A stretch of 17,639 nucleotides of DNA from positions 1-17,639 of the forward strand of contig JAJYWM010000446.1 of assembly GCA_021791455.1 (NCBI GenBank), given 5' to 3'. Under the pieces are notes generated by a model. It was not told the DNA's origin, searched no databases, and saw nothing but the letters and a program-made list of their open reading frames with translations. Positions 6,162 through 13,442 of this stretch are shown one piece after another; within the stretch, counting starts at the first letter, position 1, and each line of letters starts with the position of its first letter. Source of the DNA: a bacterium. Lineage in GTDB: Bacteria; Chloroflexota; Dormibacteria; UBA8260; Bog-877. Position numbers and translations under genes: made by a program.

Positions 6162-6740
6162 TCAGATCTCAACTGTGGGAGACGTGCGCCGCCAGTGGAG
6201 ATACCCGAAGAATGTCAGCAGCAGCGAAACAGCGGCGAGCACGAAGCTGACGATCGAAGCGATCAGGGCTATCGAGCCGATGGTGCCGAACGCGTAGGCT
6301 TCCAGCAGCATGCTCCGCAGCGTGGTGCCCTGAAATGAGGTGGTCTCAAGCGCCGACAGCTGGGCGGCTTTCGCGGTTCCCGGAGTCGCCGCGCGTGCCG
6401 CGGTGCTGATAAGCGAGTAGACCCCGTGGTAAGGCATCTCGGAGAGGTGCACTGCGATGAAGTGATCGGCGTAGGCCTCGGCCTGCGCTCCAGTGAGAAC
6501 CTCCTGCCCAGCGTACTGCAACAGGTAGGGCTTCATCCCGGGAGTGATCTCCGTGCCCGGCTTGGCGTGGGCGAACGCCGCCGCGGTCGGGAAGTACACC
6601 TTCTGCGCCGCCAATTGGGAGTGAACCTCGTTCTGCGTGAACACCGCGCCCCACATGAGGAGCGCCCCCGCGACCACCAGGACCAGCGCCAACAGAGCGC
6701 CTCCTGCGGTCAGAATCCCATCGAACGTCTTGCGCCTCAT
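6162..6740 (-). CDS. Membrane protein of unknown function, 192 aa, two TM segments
   Basis: A hydrophobic helix at residues about 9-32 and a second at about 151-180 flank a soluble loop of about 115 residues (AQKVYFP..., YAGQEVLTGAQAEAYADHFIAVHL, TTSFQGTTLRSMLLEAYAFGTIG). This pattern recalls a family of uncharacterised actinobacterial membrane proteins that share the KVYFP...YAGQ...AYADHFIAVHL...LRxxLLxAYAF signature; no function is known to me. The loop is probably extracytoplasmic. ATG 6740 has GGGAGG about eight bases upstream, a good ribosome site. It lies 182 bases after the transport operon on the same strand; that gap holds an inverted repeat, so it may have its own promoter. Link with transport is only by proximity. 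Confidence 0.86.
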   Translation of the reverse strand: MRRKTFDGILTAGGALLALVLVVAGALLMWGAVFTQNEVHSQLAAQKVYFPTAAAFAHAKPGTEITPGMKPYLLQYAGQEVLTGAQAEAYADHFIAVHLSEMPYHGVYSLISTAARAATPGTAKAAQLSALETTSFQGTTLRSMLLEAYAFGTIGSIALIASIVSFVLAAVSLLLTFFGYLHWRRTSPTVEI

Positions 6741-6867
6741 GATCGCGCCTCCCGAAACCTCCGACCTGCACCGACTTGCTCGGTGTTGCCAGTGCCCCGG
6801 TCCTCCTTGTAGCCGGGCCGCTGAACCTCACAAGTCCATCCTCACCTGTGCGGCCGGTGGAACCCAG

Positions 6868-6903
6868 GGTGATTACGCGAAAGTTGACCCCCGTGGAATC
6901 ACC
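6868..6903. promoter_or_regulatory. Inverted repeat upstream of the two-TM membrane protein gene
   Basis: GGTGATT (6868-6874) and AATCACC (6897-6903) form perfect seven-base arms separated by 22 bases in the 182-base gap between the transport operon and the gene starting at 6740. Arm spacing of about three helical turns centre to centre suits a dimer or looping regulator. No regulator is identified; it may be chance. Confidence 0.3.
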
Positions 6904-6922
6904 GCCCGTCGAGCGCCGTCAG

Positions 6923-7135
6923 TCAGCCGGCGCGCGCTCCGCGGCGCAGGCTCCCGAGCAGCAGGAGGATCACTCCGAGCGGGACCAGGCCGACCGCGAG
7001 CGCGGCGCTCGATTTGGCTAAAAGCCACCCTCCGAGCACGATCACCGCGACTCCCAGCGCCAGCTCTGGGGTGTCGCCGATTATGAAGTCCCACCAGAAG
7101 CGACCGAAGGTGTGCAGACCGCGCCGCAGGCTCAT
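6923..7135 (-). CDS. Small membrane protein, 70 aa, two TM segments
   Basis: The product begins MSLRRGLHTFGRFWWDFIIGD, has a hydrophobic segment at about residues 24-41 and a second at about 44-61, and ends in a basic RRGAR tail. Its ATG (7135-7133) overlaps the stop of the COG4280-like gene (TGA 7134-7132), giving the ATGA coupling seen throughout this operon and fixing the start. That overlap is the best evidence that it is a real gene; the alternative frame over the same bases (6873-7175) is arginine/proline-rich. A subunit or chaperone of the preceding membrane protein is a reasonable guess, but no homology is recognised. Confidence 0.76.
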   Translation of the reverse strand: MSLRRGLHTFGRFWWDFIIGDTPELALGVAVIVLGGWLLAKSSAALAVGLVPLGVILLLLGSLRRGARAG

Positions 7136-7884
7136 GCCGCCCCGGCCCCGACGGTCTGGCCCCGGCCGCGTTCAAGGAGGGCGTACGCCAGCAGAGCGAC
7201 CGCGCCGTACAGCGCGATCAGAATGAGAAGGGCGAGATCCGCACCAGGCCAGCTGATCCCGGCCCCCTCCCCTGCCCAGAAGGTGCCGAAGGTCACCAGC
7301 ATCAGTCCTACCCCGAGCTTCATCGCGTTCTCGGGCACCTCGCTGAGCTGCCGTGCCACGAGGACTCCGATGCCGCCGATGACAACGACCGCCGCGGCCG
7401 CCGCCGCGGTCGACACCAGGAGCCTCCCGGAGCTGAGACCGAGGGTGAGCACGATCATGACGACCTCCATGCCCTCCAGGAAGACCCCCTTGAAGCTTAT
7501 GACGAAACCGGTTGCATCGCGCCCTGTCGATGCGCGAGGTACGCCCGCGAGTCGCTCCACCTCGCGGCGATAGATGGCGTCCTCATCGTGCTTTGCCCGG
7601 TAGCCACTGGCGCGCAGCAGGGCCTTTCGCAGCCACTGCAGACCCAGCGCCAAGAGCAGGCTGCCTACCACCAGACGAAGCACATTGATGGGTATGAAGT
7701 GGACCAGGGCCGGCCCCAGAGCCGCCACCAAGATGGCCAGGCACACGACGGCCAGGGCAGCTCCCTCGAGGGCTGAGCGCCACCCTCGGGTAAATCCCGC
7801 CGCCATGACTATCGTCAAGGCCTCGACCATCTCAACCGAGCAAGCACCGAACACGGACAGGGCGACCAGGACCGTTGCCGTCAT
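7132..7884 (-). CDS. COG4280-like polytopic membrane protein with FTR1-style ExxE motifs
   Basis: With ATG 7884, which overlaps the ATPase stop (ATGA 7884-7881), the product is 250 aa with about seven hydrophobic helices. The open frame extends upstream to 8013, but those extra 43 residues only mirror the ATPase coding sequence and are rejected. The first helix holds ExxE at Glu18/Glu21 (EMVEALTIV) and the fourth holds ExxE at Glu137/Glu140 (LEGMEVVMIV), so the molecule looks like two related halves. This resembles the seven-helix FTR1/EfeU iron permeases, where RExxE motifs sit in TM1 and TM4; here the arginine is absent. A cytoplasmic basic loop lies at about 86-124. I place it with the uncharacterised COG4280 membrane proteins by its look. 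Position inside an ABC uptake operon suggests metal transport, which is inference. Confidence 0.86.
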   Translation of the reverse strand: MTATVLVALSVFGACSVEMVEALTIVMAAGFTRGWRSALEGAALAVVCLAILVAALGPALVHFIPINVLRLVVGSLLLALGLQWLRKALLRASGYRAKHDEDAIYRREVERLAGVPRASTGRDATGFVISFKGVFLEGMEVVMIVLTLGLSSGRLLVSTAAAAAAVVVIGGIGVLVARQLSEVPENAMKLGVGLMLVTFGTFWAGEGAGISWPGADLALLILIALYGAVALLAYALLERGRGQTVGAGAA

Positions 7885-9098
7885 CGATGGCGGTCCAGTG
7901 CGGGGGGCGGAGAGGGCGGGGCGACCGGGAGGGGTTCGGGCGCTTCGTCCTGTGCCACCTCCGTGAGGTCCGCGACGGGCTCCGGAGATGAACTCAGCGG
8001 AAAGGCCAGACAACCCGCCGGATCCACTGCGATCACCACATTCGCACCGCGCCCAGCCCGCGCCGAGGATCGCACCCCCACCAGTTGGGCACCTTCCGCA
8101 GTCTCAACCACATGATCGTAGGCCCCCGCGTGAAAGGCACAGTCCTTGACCATTCCGTAGAGGATCCCATCGGTCCGCTCCGAACTGCAAATCGAAAGCG
8201 ACTCGGGACGCAGCAGCAGCGACACCGCCGTCCCAGGAAGCGGCTGCTCGACGACGGTCGCCACCAGCTCCGCCGTGCTGGCTCGGACTCTGCACAACCT
8301 CTCCCGAACCGGACCCACTGCGACTCCCCGCAGCTCCCCGGTCACACCGGTGAACTGGGCGACGAATGGATCGGCGGGGTGCCAGTAGACCTCCTCAGGA
8401 GAGGCGCTCTGGCAGATCCTACCCTGGTCGATTACCGCCAGCTGGTCGGCCAGGGCAAACGCCTCCTGCTGGTCATGGGTGATGTAGATCACGGTGGTGC
8501 CGCTGTCCCTGGCCAGGGTGGCAATCTCGACGCGGATCTGTTCCCGAAGGTGCGCGTCGAGACTTGAGAGCGGCTCATCGCACAGCAGCAGAGGCATGCC
8601 GGCGACCAATGCCCTGGCCAGGGCTACTCTTTGCTGCTGTCCACCCGAGAGCCGGGTAGGGTACTGCTCCGCCAGATGGCCGAGCCCGACGCGCTCCAAC
8701 ATTTCCAGGGCCCGGCGGCGGCGCTCAGAGTGCCCGACGGAAAGGCGCCGGAGGGCGAAGGCGACATTGGCGGCAGCTGTCATGTGGGGCCAGAGGGCAT
8801 AGTCCTGAAAGACCATCGAGAGCTGACGTTTCTCGGGCGCCAGATGCGAGGTGGGGCCGGCAACCTCGCGGCCACCGATGCTGAGGGTCCCCGAGGTCAG
8901 TCTCTCGGTGCCGGCGATGCATCGCAGCAGGGTTGTCTTGCCGGACCCGGACGGGCCTAAGAGCACCAGAAAGGACCCTCTGGAGACCGTCAGGTCGACA
9001 CCCCTCAACACCTGGTTGCGCTGGTAGTTCTTGGTCAGCCGGCGCGCCTCCACCACGAGCTCAAGGGCTGCCTGAGGTCTCCCCTCCTGGGGTCTCAC
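7881..9098 (-). CDS. ABC transporter ATPase, Fbp/Pot-type with C-terminal regulatory domain
   Basis: This 405-aa cytoplasmic ATPase energises the neighbouring importer. It has Walker A GPSGSGKTT (residues 48-56), Q-loop Gln98 (VFQDYALWPHM), signature LSGGQQQR (150-157), Walker B LLLCDEP (170-176), D-loop SSLD (178-181) and switch His208 (ITHDQ). The region after about 240 is a TOBE-like domain as in the FbpC/PotA/CysA group, followed by an unusual proline-rich acidic tail of about 45 residues. GTG 9098 overlaps the permease stop (GTGA 9098-9095), which fixes the start, and its own stop overlaps the COG4280-like gene. All catalytic motifs are intact. The substrate cannot be read from the ATPase; family members move ferric iron, polyamines, thiamine or aminoethylphosphonate. 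Confidence 0.97.
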   Translation of the reverse strand: MRPQEGRPQAALELVVEARRLTKNYQRNQVLRGVDLTVSRGSFLVLLGPSGSGKTTLLRCIAGTERLTSGTLSIGGREVAGPTSHLAPEKRQLSMVFQDYALWPHMTAAANVAFALRRLSVGHSERRRRALEMLERVGLGHLAEQYPTRLSGGQQQRVALARALVAGMPLLLCDEPLSSLDAHLREQIRVEIATLARDSGTTVIYITHDQQEAFALADQLAVIDQGRICQSASPEEVYWHPADPFVAQFTGVTGELRGVAVGPVRERLCRVRASTAELVATVVEQPLPGTAVSLLLRPESLSICSSERTDGILYGMVKDCAFHAGAYDHVVETAEGAQLVGVRSSARAGRGANVVIAVDPAGCLAFPLSSSPEPVADLTEVAQDEAPEPLPVAPPSPPPALDRHR

Positions 9099-10840
9099 CT
9101 CGTCAGTCCCACCTGACGCCAGCCGCGGGGAGTCAGCCAGCGGTACAGCAGCAGCACCGTGGCGACGACCAGCAGGGCGAAGGCGACCGAGACCACCGAC
9201 ATGGCTGTCCCCGGGCCGTAGAAGTCAAGCCCAAGCGCTCTCGTGATCGCAACCGAAAGGGTGGGGCTGCCCGGCGGGTAGAGAAGCTGGGAAACCGGCA
9301 GTTCGAACATGACCCCTGTGAAGGTGAGTATCCACGCCCAAAGGACACTGCGACTGACCACCGGTACGAGCGCATGGCGTATGGATCCCAAGGCCCCGCT
9401 GCCATGAACGCGAGCCGCCACGACCGGCGACCGGTCCACCTGTGCCACCGGACCCACCAGCACTCTGGCCGCCGTCGGCAGGGCTCCCGCGAAGTAGGCC
9501 ATGCCGAGCAGCGCCGTGGTGCCGTAGAGGCGGATTCCGATGGCGTTGAGCTCGGGGAGGTTGTAGACAAAGATGTAGCCCGCGCCAAGCACGATCCCGG
9601 GTAGAGCGACCGTCCCCAGCAGCAGCAGATCGACCGCTTTGCTGGCCAAGCCCCCCTGGCTCCTCGTGAGATACATCGCGACGGGCACCGCCACCAAGCC
9701 CACCAGGGTCGCCACCACCGCCGCGATCTCGGCGGAATAGGCGAGCGGGGTGAGCAGCGCGCCATCGTGCAGAAGCGCCTGGTAGTAGCCAAGAGTGAGG
9801 CCGGCGATGGCGAACCCATGGGTGGCGGGCTTCAAGAGCGAGCCGGCCACCGCCCCCAGGGCAGGCACCCCCAGGGAGAGCAGAAAGTATCCGGCCACCA
9901 GGGCGAGCCCCGCGGCCTGGCCAAATGGTCTGAGAGAAACCCTGCTGGGGGCTCGGGTGCGCCCACTCAAGGAGCCGTAGAGCCGACCTCGGAGGGCGCG
10001 CGACTGCAAGACCAGAGCGATTCCCACGGCCAGGATGAGCAGCCATCCAACCGCCGCCGCCACCGGAAACTGACTGGGGAAGTTGTCCACTGCCCCGAAG
10101 AGGGTGTAGGTCGCCAGTTGGAATTTGCTGGAGGCCGCCAGGGTGTAGGCCACGCCGAAGTCGCTGATCGTCTCCGCGAACACGACGGCCAGGGCCGACC
10201 AGATTGCGGGCGCAATCATGGGCAGCAGTACCCGCCAGGCTCCCCACCGTCCGGCACCATGTATGCGGGCAGCATCCTCGAACTCGCCGCCCAGAGCGGA
10301 CATGGCCAGGGAGGTTGCCAGGTAGGCGAAGGGAACCCCCTTGAGGATGTAGATGAAGACCACCCCAACCGGGCCGAAGAAGAGGGATGACAGCCAGGGC
10401 AGGCGCAGGCCCATCTCCCAGAAGGATCCGTGGTTCGCGAGCAGTTGCTCCCAGCCCAGCGCGATCAGATACGACGGGGCCAGGAGCACCGCCCATACCA
10501 AAAGCGGCCAGAGCCTGCGACCCCAGAGAGTCGACCGGGAGGTGAACCAGGCTAGGGCAAGACCTACCGCCAGCGAGCCGCAAGCGGCCACGGCGCTGAC
10601 GCTCATCGAATTGACCAGCCCCGGCAGCGCTCCTCCCCGGATAGCGCCGACGAACCCGGCCCCCGTGAGCCAAGACGTGCCCTGACTGAAGAGCCTGGGG
10701 CTCACCGCCACCACCAAAAAGAGTCCGACCGGAAGACCGAGAGTCAGCAGCAGCACGGCCCCCAGCAACAGGCCGGGGGCTGTCGACGACAGCCCCCGGT
10801 GAAGTCGGGTCAGCCGCCCGAGAGGTCTGGCTGCAGACAT
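9095..10840 (-). CDS. ABC transporter permease, two fused BPD_transp_1 domains (FbpB-like)
   Basis: The 581-aa protein has about twelve hydrophobic helices in two halves, as in FbpB-type permeases where one chain replaces a permease pair. Each half carries the cytoplasmic EAA loop that docks on the ATPase: EFEDAARIHGAGRW at residues 186-199 followed by LLPMIAPAI, and SPVVAARVHGSGAL at 471-484 followed by LVPVVSRSV. The N-terminus starts MSAARPLGRL with a basic flank before TM1. ATG 10840 lies four bases after the binding-protein stop (TGA 10847-10845), and its own stop overlaps the ATPase start. It forms the membrane channel of the importer. Fbp-type assignment is by architecture; the substrate is not determined. 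Confidence 0.96.
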   Translation of the reverse strand: MSAARPLGRLTRLHRGLSSTAPGLLLGAVLLLTLGLPVGLFLVVAVSPRLFSQGTSWLTGAGFVGAIRGGALPGLVNSMSVSAVAACGSLAVGLALAWFTSRSTLWGRRLWPLLVWAVLLAPSYLIALGWEQLLANHGSFWEMGLRLPWLSSLFFGPVGVVFIYILKGVPFAYLATSLAMSALGGEFEDAARIHGAGRWGAWRVLLPMIAPAIWSALAVVFAETISDFGVAYTLAASSKFQLATYTLFGAVDNFPSQFPVAAAVGWLLILAVGIALVLQSRALRGRLYGSLSGRTRAPSRVSLRPFGQAAGLALVAGYFLLSLGVPALGAVAGSLLKPATHGFAIAGLTLGYYQALLHDGALLTPLAYSAEIAAVVATLVGLVAVPVAMYLTRSQGGLASKAVDLLLLGTVALPGIVLGAGYIFVYNLPELNAIGIRLYGTTALLGMAYFAGALPTAARVLVGPVAQVDRSPVVAARVHGSGALGSIRHALVPVVSRSVLWAWILTFTGVMFELPVSQLLYPPGSPTLSVAITRALGLDFYGPGTAMSVVSVAFALLVVATVLLLYRWLTPRGWRQVGLTR

Positions 10841-10844
10841 CTGC

Positions 10845-11918
10845 TCAGGCGACGATGTTGTTAGAGAACCATTCGTCTATGGTCGCCTCGCGCGGCCCCC
10901 AAGTGTAGGCATTGAGGATCTGATAGGGGATGGAGCTGAAAGGGGGGACGGCGGCCAGCTGCGGATACCCCTTGACTACTGGCCAGAACAGGGAGTCACC
11001 GTGGGGATCGCCAATGAGCCGCTGGTGCTGCCCTGCGGAGGAGAAGACGAAGTCGACGAACTGCTTTGCTTCCGCCTGTTCCTGGGCCGAGGCCCTGCCG
11101 TCGATCCCGATTATGGAGGGAAGCAGGGTGACGGGATCGAGGTAGGCGAGCTTGAGGCTCCTGTCCTGAAATGCGGCCCCGATCCCGGCCGAGTTCTGGA
11201 CCAGGGCCAGCTTGATCTGGCCCTGAATTAGGGCCGCCAGGGTGGGCTTGTTGGTGGGGTAAATCTTGAGCCCGTTGGCCTTGAGCTGCTCGAAGTACGA
11301 CTCCCCCTTGGTCACGCCTCCCAGGTACTGCATCATGCCCGCCACGAACGGGTAGGTCGGCCCCGACACCGCGGGATTGTTCATCCCGACTGCGTTCTTC
11401 CATTGCGGCTCTAGCAACTGCTGCCAAGTGGTGGGGGGCGTGGAGACGACCTGACGGTTGTAGACGACCGCCGGCATCGCGGTGAAGCCGGTGGGCACAT
11501 AGCTGTGGTCCGCAGGCAAGACCCGCAGAGCTGCGGCCGTCCAAGCCACTGTGGGCTCGAACCCTCGCAATAGGTAGTGCTGCTTGTCCAATGCGGCGAA
11601 TGCCTCATCGCCATCAACCCAGAGAAGGCCCCACTGAGGGTTGTTGGCCTCGGCCTGAATCTTGGCCAGCAAGGGCCCGGTGGAGTCATCAACAAGCTGC
11701 GTTGGGATGCCGGTCCGGGCCTGGAAGGCAGCCACGGTGTTGGCGTCGTAGCCCTCGGCTGCGTAGACGATCAGGGGAACTTTCTTGGCCGAGGCGTGGG
11801 CTGCCGCGGTGGTGCCGCAACCCGTGAGGATGAGCGCCAACCCACCCATGGCCAGTGCTGTCGGCCGCCAGCGCGCAGGTCGTTTGAAGTGGTGCGATCT
11901 CAGCCCCGTAATTCTCAT
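10845..11918 (-). CDS. Extracellular solute-binding lipoprotein of the ABC importer
   Basis: From ATG 11918 the protein is 357 aa with a lipoprotein signal: basic N-region, hydrophobic stretch ALAMGGLALI and lipobox LTGC (Cys34). The mature part (KVPLIVYAAEGYDANTVAAFQARTGI...) is a type-2 periplasmic-binding fold of the SBP_bac_6/8 group that serves Fbp-type importers. ATG 11918 has GAGGGAG about seven bases upstream; the in-frame TTG at 11933 is less likely. In ferric-binding FbpA proteins a tyrosine pair lies in the hinge region after the GxxxxGLxN strand; here the matching segment reads GQIKLALVQNSAGIGAAF with no tyrosines. So iron is not assured; phosphonate, thiamine, a metal chelate or another anion is possible. 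It is the first gene of the operon. Confidence 0.95.
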   Translation of the reverse strand: MRITGLRSHHFKRPARWRPTALAMGGLALILTGCGTTAAAHASAKKVPLIVYAAEGYDANTVAAFQARTGIPTQLVDDSTGPLLAKIQAEANNPQWGLLWVDGDEAFAALDKQHYLLRGFEPTVAWTAAALRVLPADHSYVPTGFTAMPAVVYNRQVVSTPPTTWQQLLEPQWKNAVGMNNPAVSGPTYPFVAGMMQYLGGVTKGESYFEQLKANGLKIYPTNKPTLAALIQGQIKLALVQNSAGIGAAFQDRSLKLAYLDPVTLLPSIIGIDGRASAQEQAEAKQFVDFVFSSAGQHQRLIGDPHGDSLFWPVVKGYPQLAAVPPFSSIPYQILNAYTWGPREATIDEWFSNNIVA

Positions 11919-11998
11919 CCTCGACTCCCTCAACCAGGCGGGCCCCGGAGCCGTCCGGAGCGAACCGGTCCATCGTTGCGGGATGGCTCTTAAGGGGG

Positions 11999-12015
11999 AG
12001 CTATTGAAAAGCTAT
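11999..12015 (-). promoter_or_regulatory. Tandem AGCTAT repeat in the leader of the transport operon
   Basis: AGCTAT occurs at 11999-12004 and again at 12010-12015, eleven bases apart, i.e. on the same helical face, in the A/T-rich part of the 206-base gap upstream of the binding-protein gene. On the minus strand each copy also gives a TAGCTN -10-like element. It may be the promoter or an operator. It does not match known Fur or IdeR/DtxR boxes as I remember them. Confidence 0.3.
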
Positions 12016-12097
12016 GGGGCAGTTAAGGAGGGTCGACACAACCGGAGCTGCCGACGGGCCATCCCGCCGCGGAGCTCTGCGCTCGGACCCAGCGGCG

Positions 12098-12117
12098 CCG
12101 CCGATCAACCGCGGCGG
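12098..12117 (-). terminator. G/C-rich hairpin just after fabF
   Basis: CCGCCG (12098-12103), eight-base loop, CGGCGG (12112-12117) lies eight bases past the fabF stop on the minus strand. No T-tract follows, so it is only a weak candidate for separating fabHF from the transport operon transcript. Confidence 0.25.
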
Positions 12118-12124
12118 GTTCTGC

Positions 12125-13390
12125 TCAGCGCTCTGGGTCGAGGCGGGCGAAGGCCAGACAGGCGTTGTGCCCCCCGAAGCCGAACGAGTTGTTCAGCACC
12201 AGTTTGGGCCAGACCACGCGCGCTCCCGTAGTGACGAAGTCGAGATCGCATTCCGGGTCGGCGGTTTCATAGTTGATGGTCGGTGGCACGGTGCCGTCTG
12301 AGATCGCCATCACCGAAAAGACGGACTCGATGGCCCCGGCAGCCCCGAGACTATGTCCGGTCATCGACTTGGTGGAGGAAATCGGGATCTCGTACGCCCG
12401 CTGGCCCAGCACCTGCTTGATCGCCATGGTCTCGGCAGCGTCGTTCATGGGAGTCGATGTCCCGTGGGCATTGATGTAGTCGACGTCCTCCGGCAGGGCT
12501 CCCGCCTTCTCCAAAGCCCGCTGCATGGCTCGGCGAGCTCCTCTGCCGGTCGGTTCCGGCGCCGTCAGATGGTAGGCGTCGGCGCTGGCACCGTAACCGG
12601 CGAGCTCGGCCAGGATGGTGGCCCCTCGCTGTTGGGCGTGCTCGTATTCCTCAAGGATCAGGATGCCACACGCCTCGGCAATGACAAAGCCGTCGCGCCC
12701 GGCGTCGAAGGGACGGCTGGCGTGCTCCGGATCGTCGTTGCGCTGGGACAAGGCCCGCATGGAGCTGAAGGCACCGACGGCCAAAGGGGTGATGGAAGCC
12801 TCCGTGCCGCCGCAGATGCAGGCGACGGCGTCCCCCCGGCGGATAATCTCCCCCGCCTCCCCAATGGCGTGACCCCCACTGGCGCAGGCCGAAACGAGCG
12901 CGAAGTTGGGACCGCTGGCCCCGAAGCGCATGGCTATCTCTCCCGCGGCGATGTCCGCCAGAATCATCGGCACGGTGAATGGGCTGAGCCTCCTCGGCCC
13001 CTTGTCCGCCAGGGTATAGGCAGCCTCCTCGGTAACCTTGAGCCCGCCGATCCCAGATCCCACAATCACGCCGACCAGATCACGGTTGGCGTCATCGATG
13101 CTCAGACCCGACTGGGTCAGCGCCTCGGATGTCGCCGCCAGAGCGAACTGGGTAAAGCGGGCCGTGCGGCTTATCTGCTTGCGTTCAATGAAGTCGCCAG
13201 GGTCGAAGTCCAGGACCTCGCCCGCCATCTGGGACGCGAAAGGAGCCGGGTCGAAGCACTGAATCCGGGCAATGCCATTCTTGGCGGCACACAGCCCAGC
13301 CCAGGTGGCGTCGACCCCAATCCCCAGCGGCGTGACCGCCCCGAGGCCCGTCACCACGACTCGCCGCGAGGCACCTTGAGCGGCGGTCAC
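12125..13390 (-). CDS. fabF: 3-oxoacyl-ACP synthase II FabF
   Basis: FabF condenses malonyl-ACP with acyl-ACP in each elongation round of type II fatty-acid synthesis in the cytoplasm. The thiolase-fold protein has the Cys-His-His triad intact: Cys169 in VSACASGG, His309 in NAHGTSTPMND and His346 in KSMTGHSLGAAGA, with Lys341 beside it (numbering from GTG 13390). With this start it is 421 aa, close to the usual 410-415, and begins nine residues before RRVVVTGLG; AGAGGG lies six bases upstream. ATG 13438 in the same frame would add 16 residues and sits only four bases after fabH, but its purine run is a single base away from the ATG, too close. It is cotranscribed after fabH; no acyl-carrier protein, malonyl transferase or reductase gene is in the cluster. 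Confidence 0.97.
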   Translation of the reverse strand: MTAAQGASRRVVVTGLGAVTPLGIGVDATWAGLCAAKNGIARIQCFDPAPFASQMAGEVLDFDPGDFIERKQISRTARFTQFALAATSEALTQSGLSIDDANRDLVGVIVGSGIGGLKVTEEAAYTLADKGPRRLSPFTVPMILADIAAGEIAMRFGASGPNFALVSACASGGHAIGEAGEIIRRGDAVACICGGTEASITPLAVGAFSSMRALSQRNDDPEHASRPFDAGRDGFVIAEACGILILEEYEHAQQRGATILAELAGYGASADAYHLTAPEPTGRGARRAMQRALEKAGALPEDVDYINAHGTSTPMNDAAETMAIKQVLGQRAYEIPISSTKSMTGHSLGAAGAIESVFSVMAISDGTVPPTINYETADPECDLDFVTTGARVVWPKLVLNNSFGFGGHNACLAFARLDPER

Positions 13391-13442
13391 CGGCAGCCCT
13401 CTGCCCGCTCTGAGCCGAGCGAAGGCCAGCCCATCCATACCC

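Noticed and set aside
7885..8013. 43-residue N-terminal extension of the COG4280-like protein
   Set aside because: It overlaps the ATPase C-terminal coding sequence and is Gly/Pro/Arg-rich; ATG 7884 with ATGA overlap gives a natural start at TM1.
9225..10673. 482-codon minus-strand frame inside the permease gene
   Set aside because: It is an alternate frame of the permease; the true frame has clear TM helices and both EAA loops.
11919..12124. Fur or DtxR/IdeR box upstream of the transport operon
   Set aside because: I looked for the AT-rich 19-base palindromes of these regulators in the gap and found none; only the AGCTAT repeat stands out.
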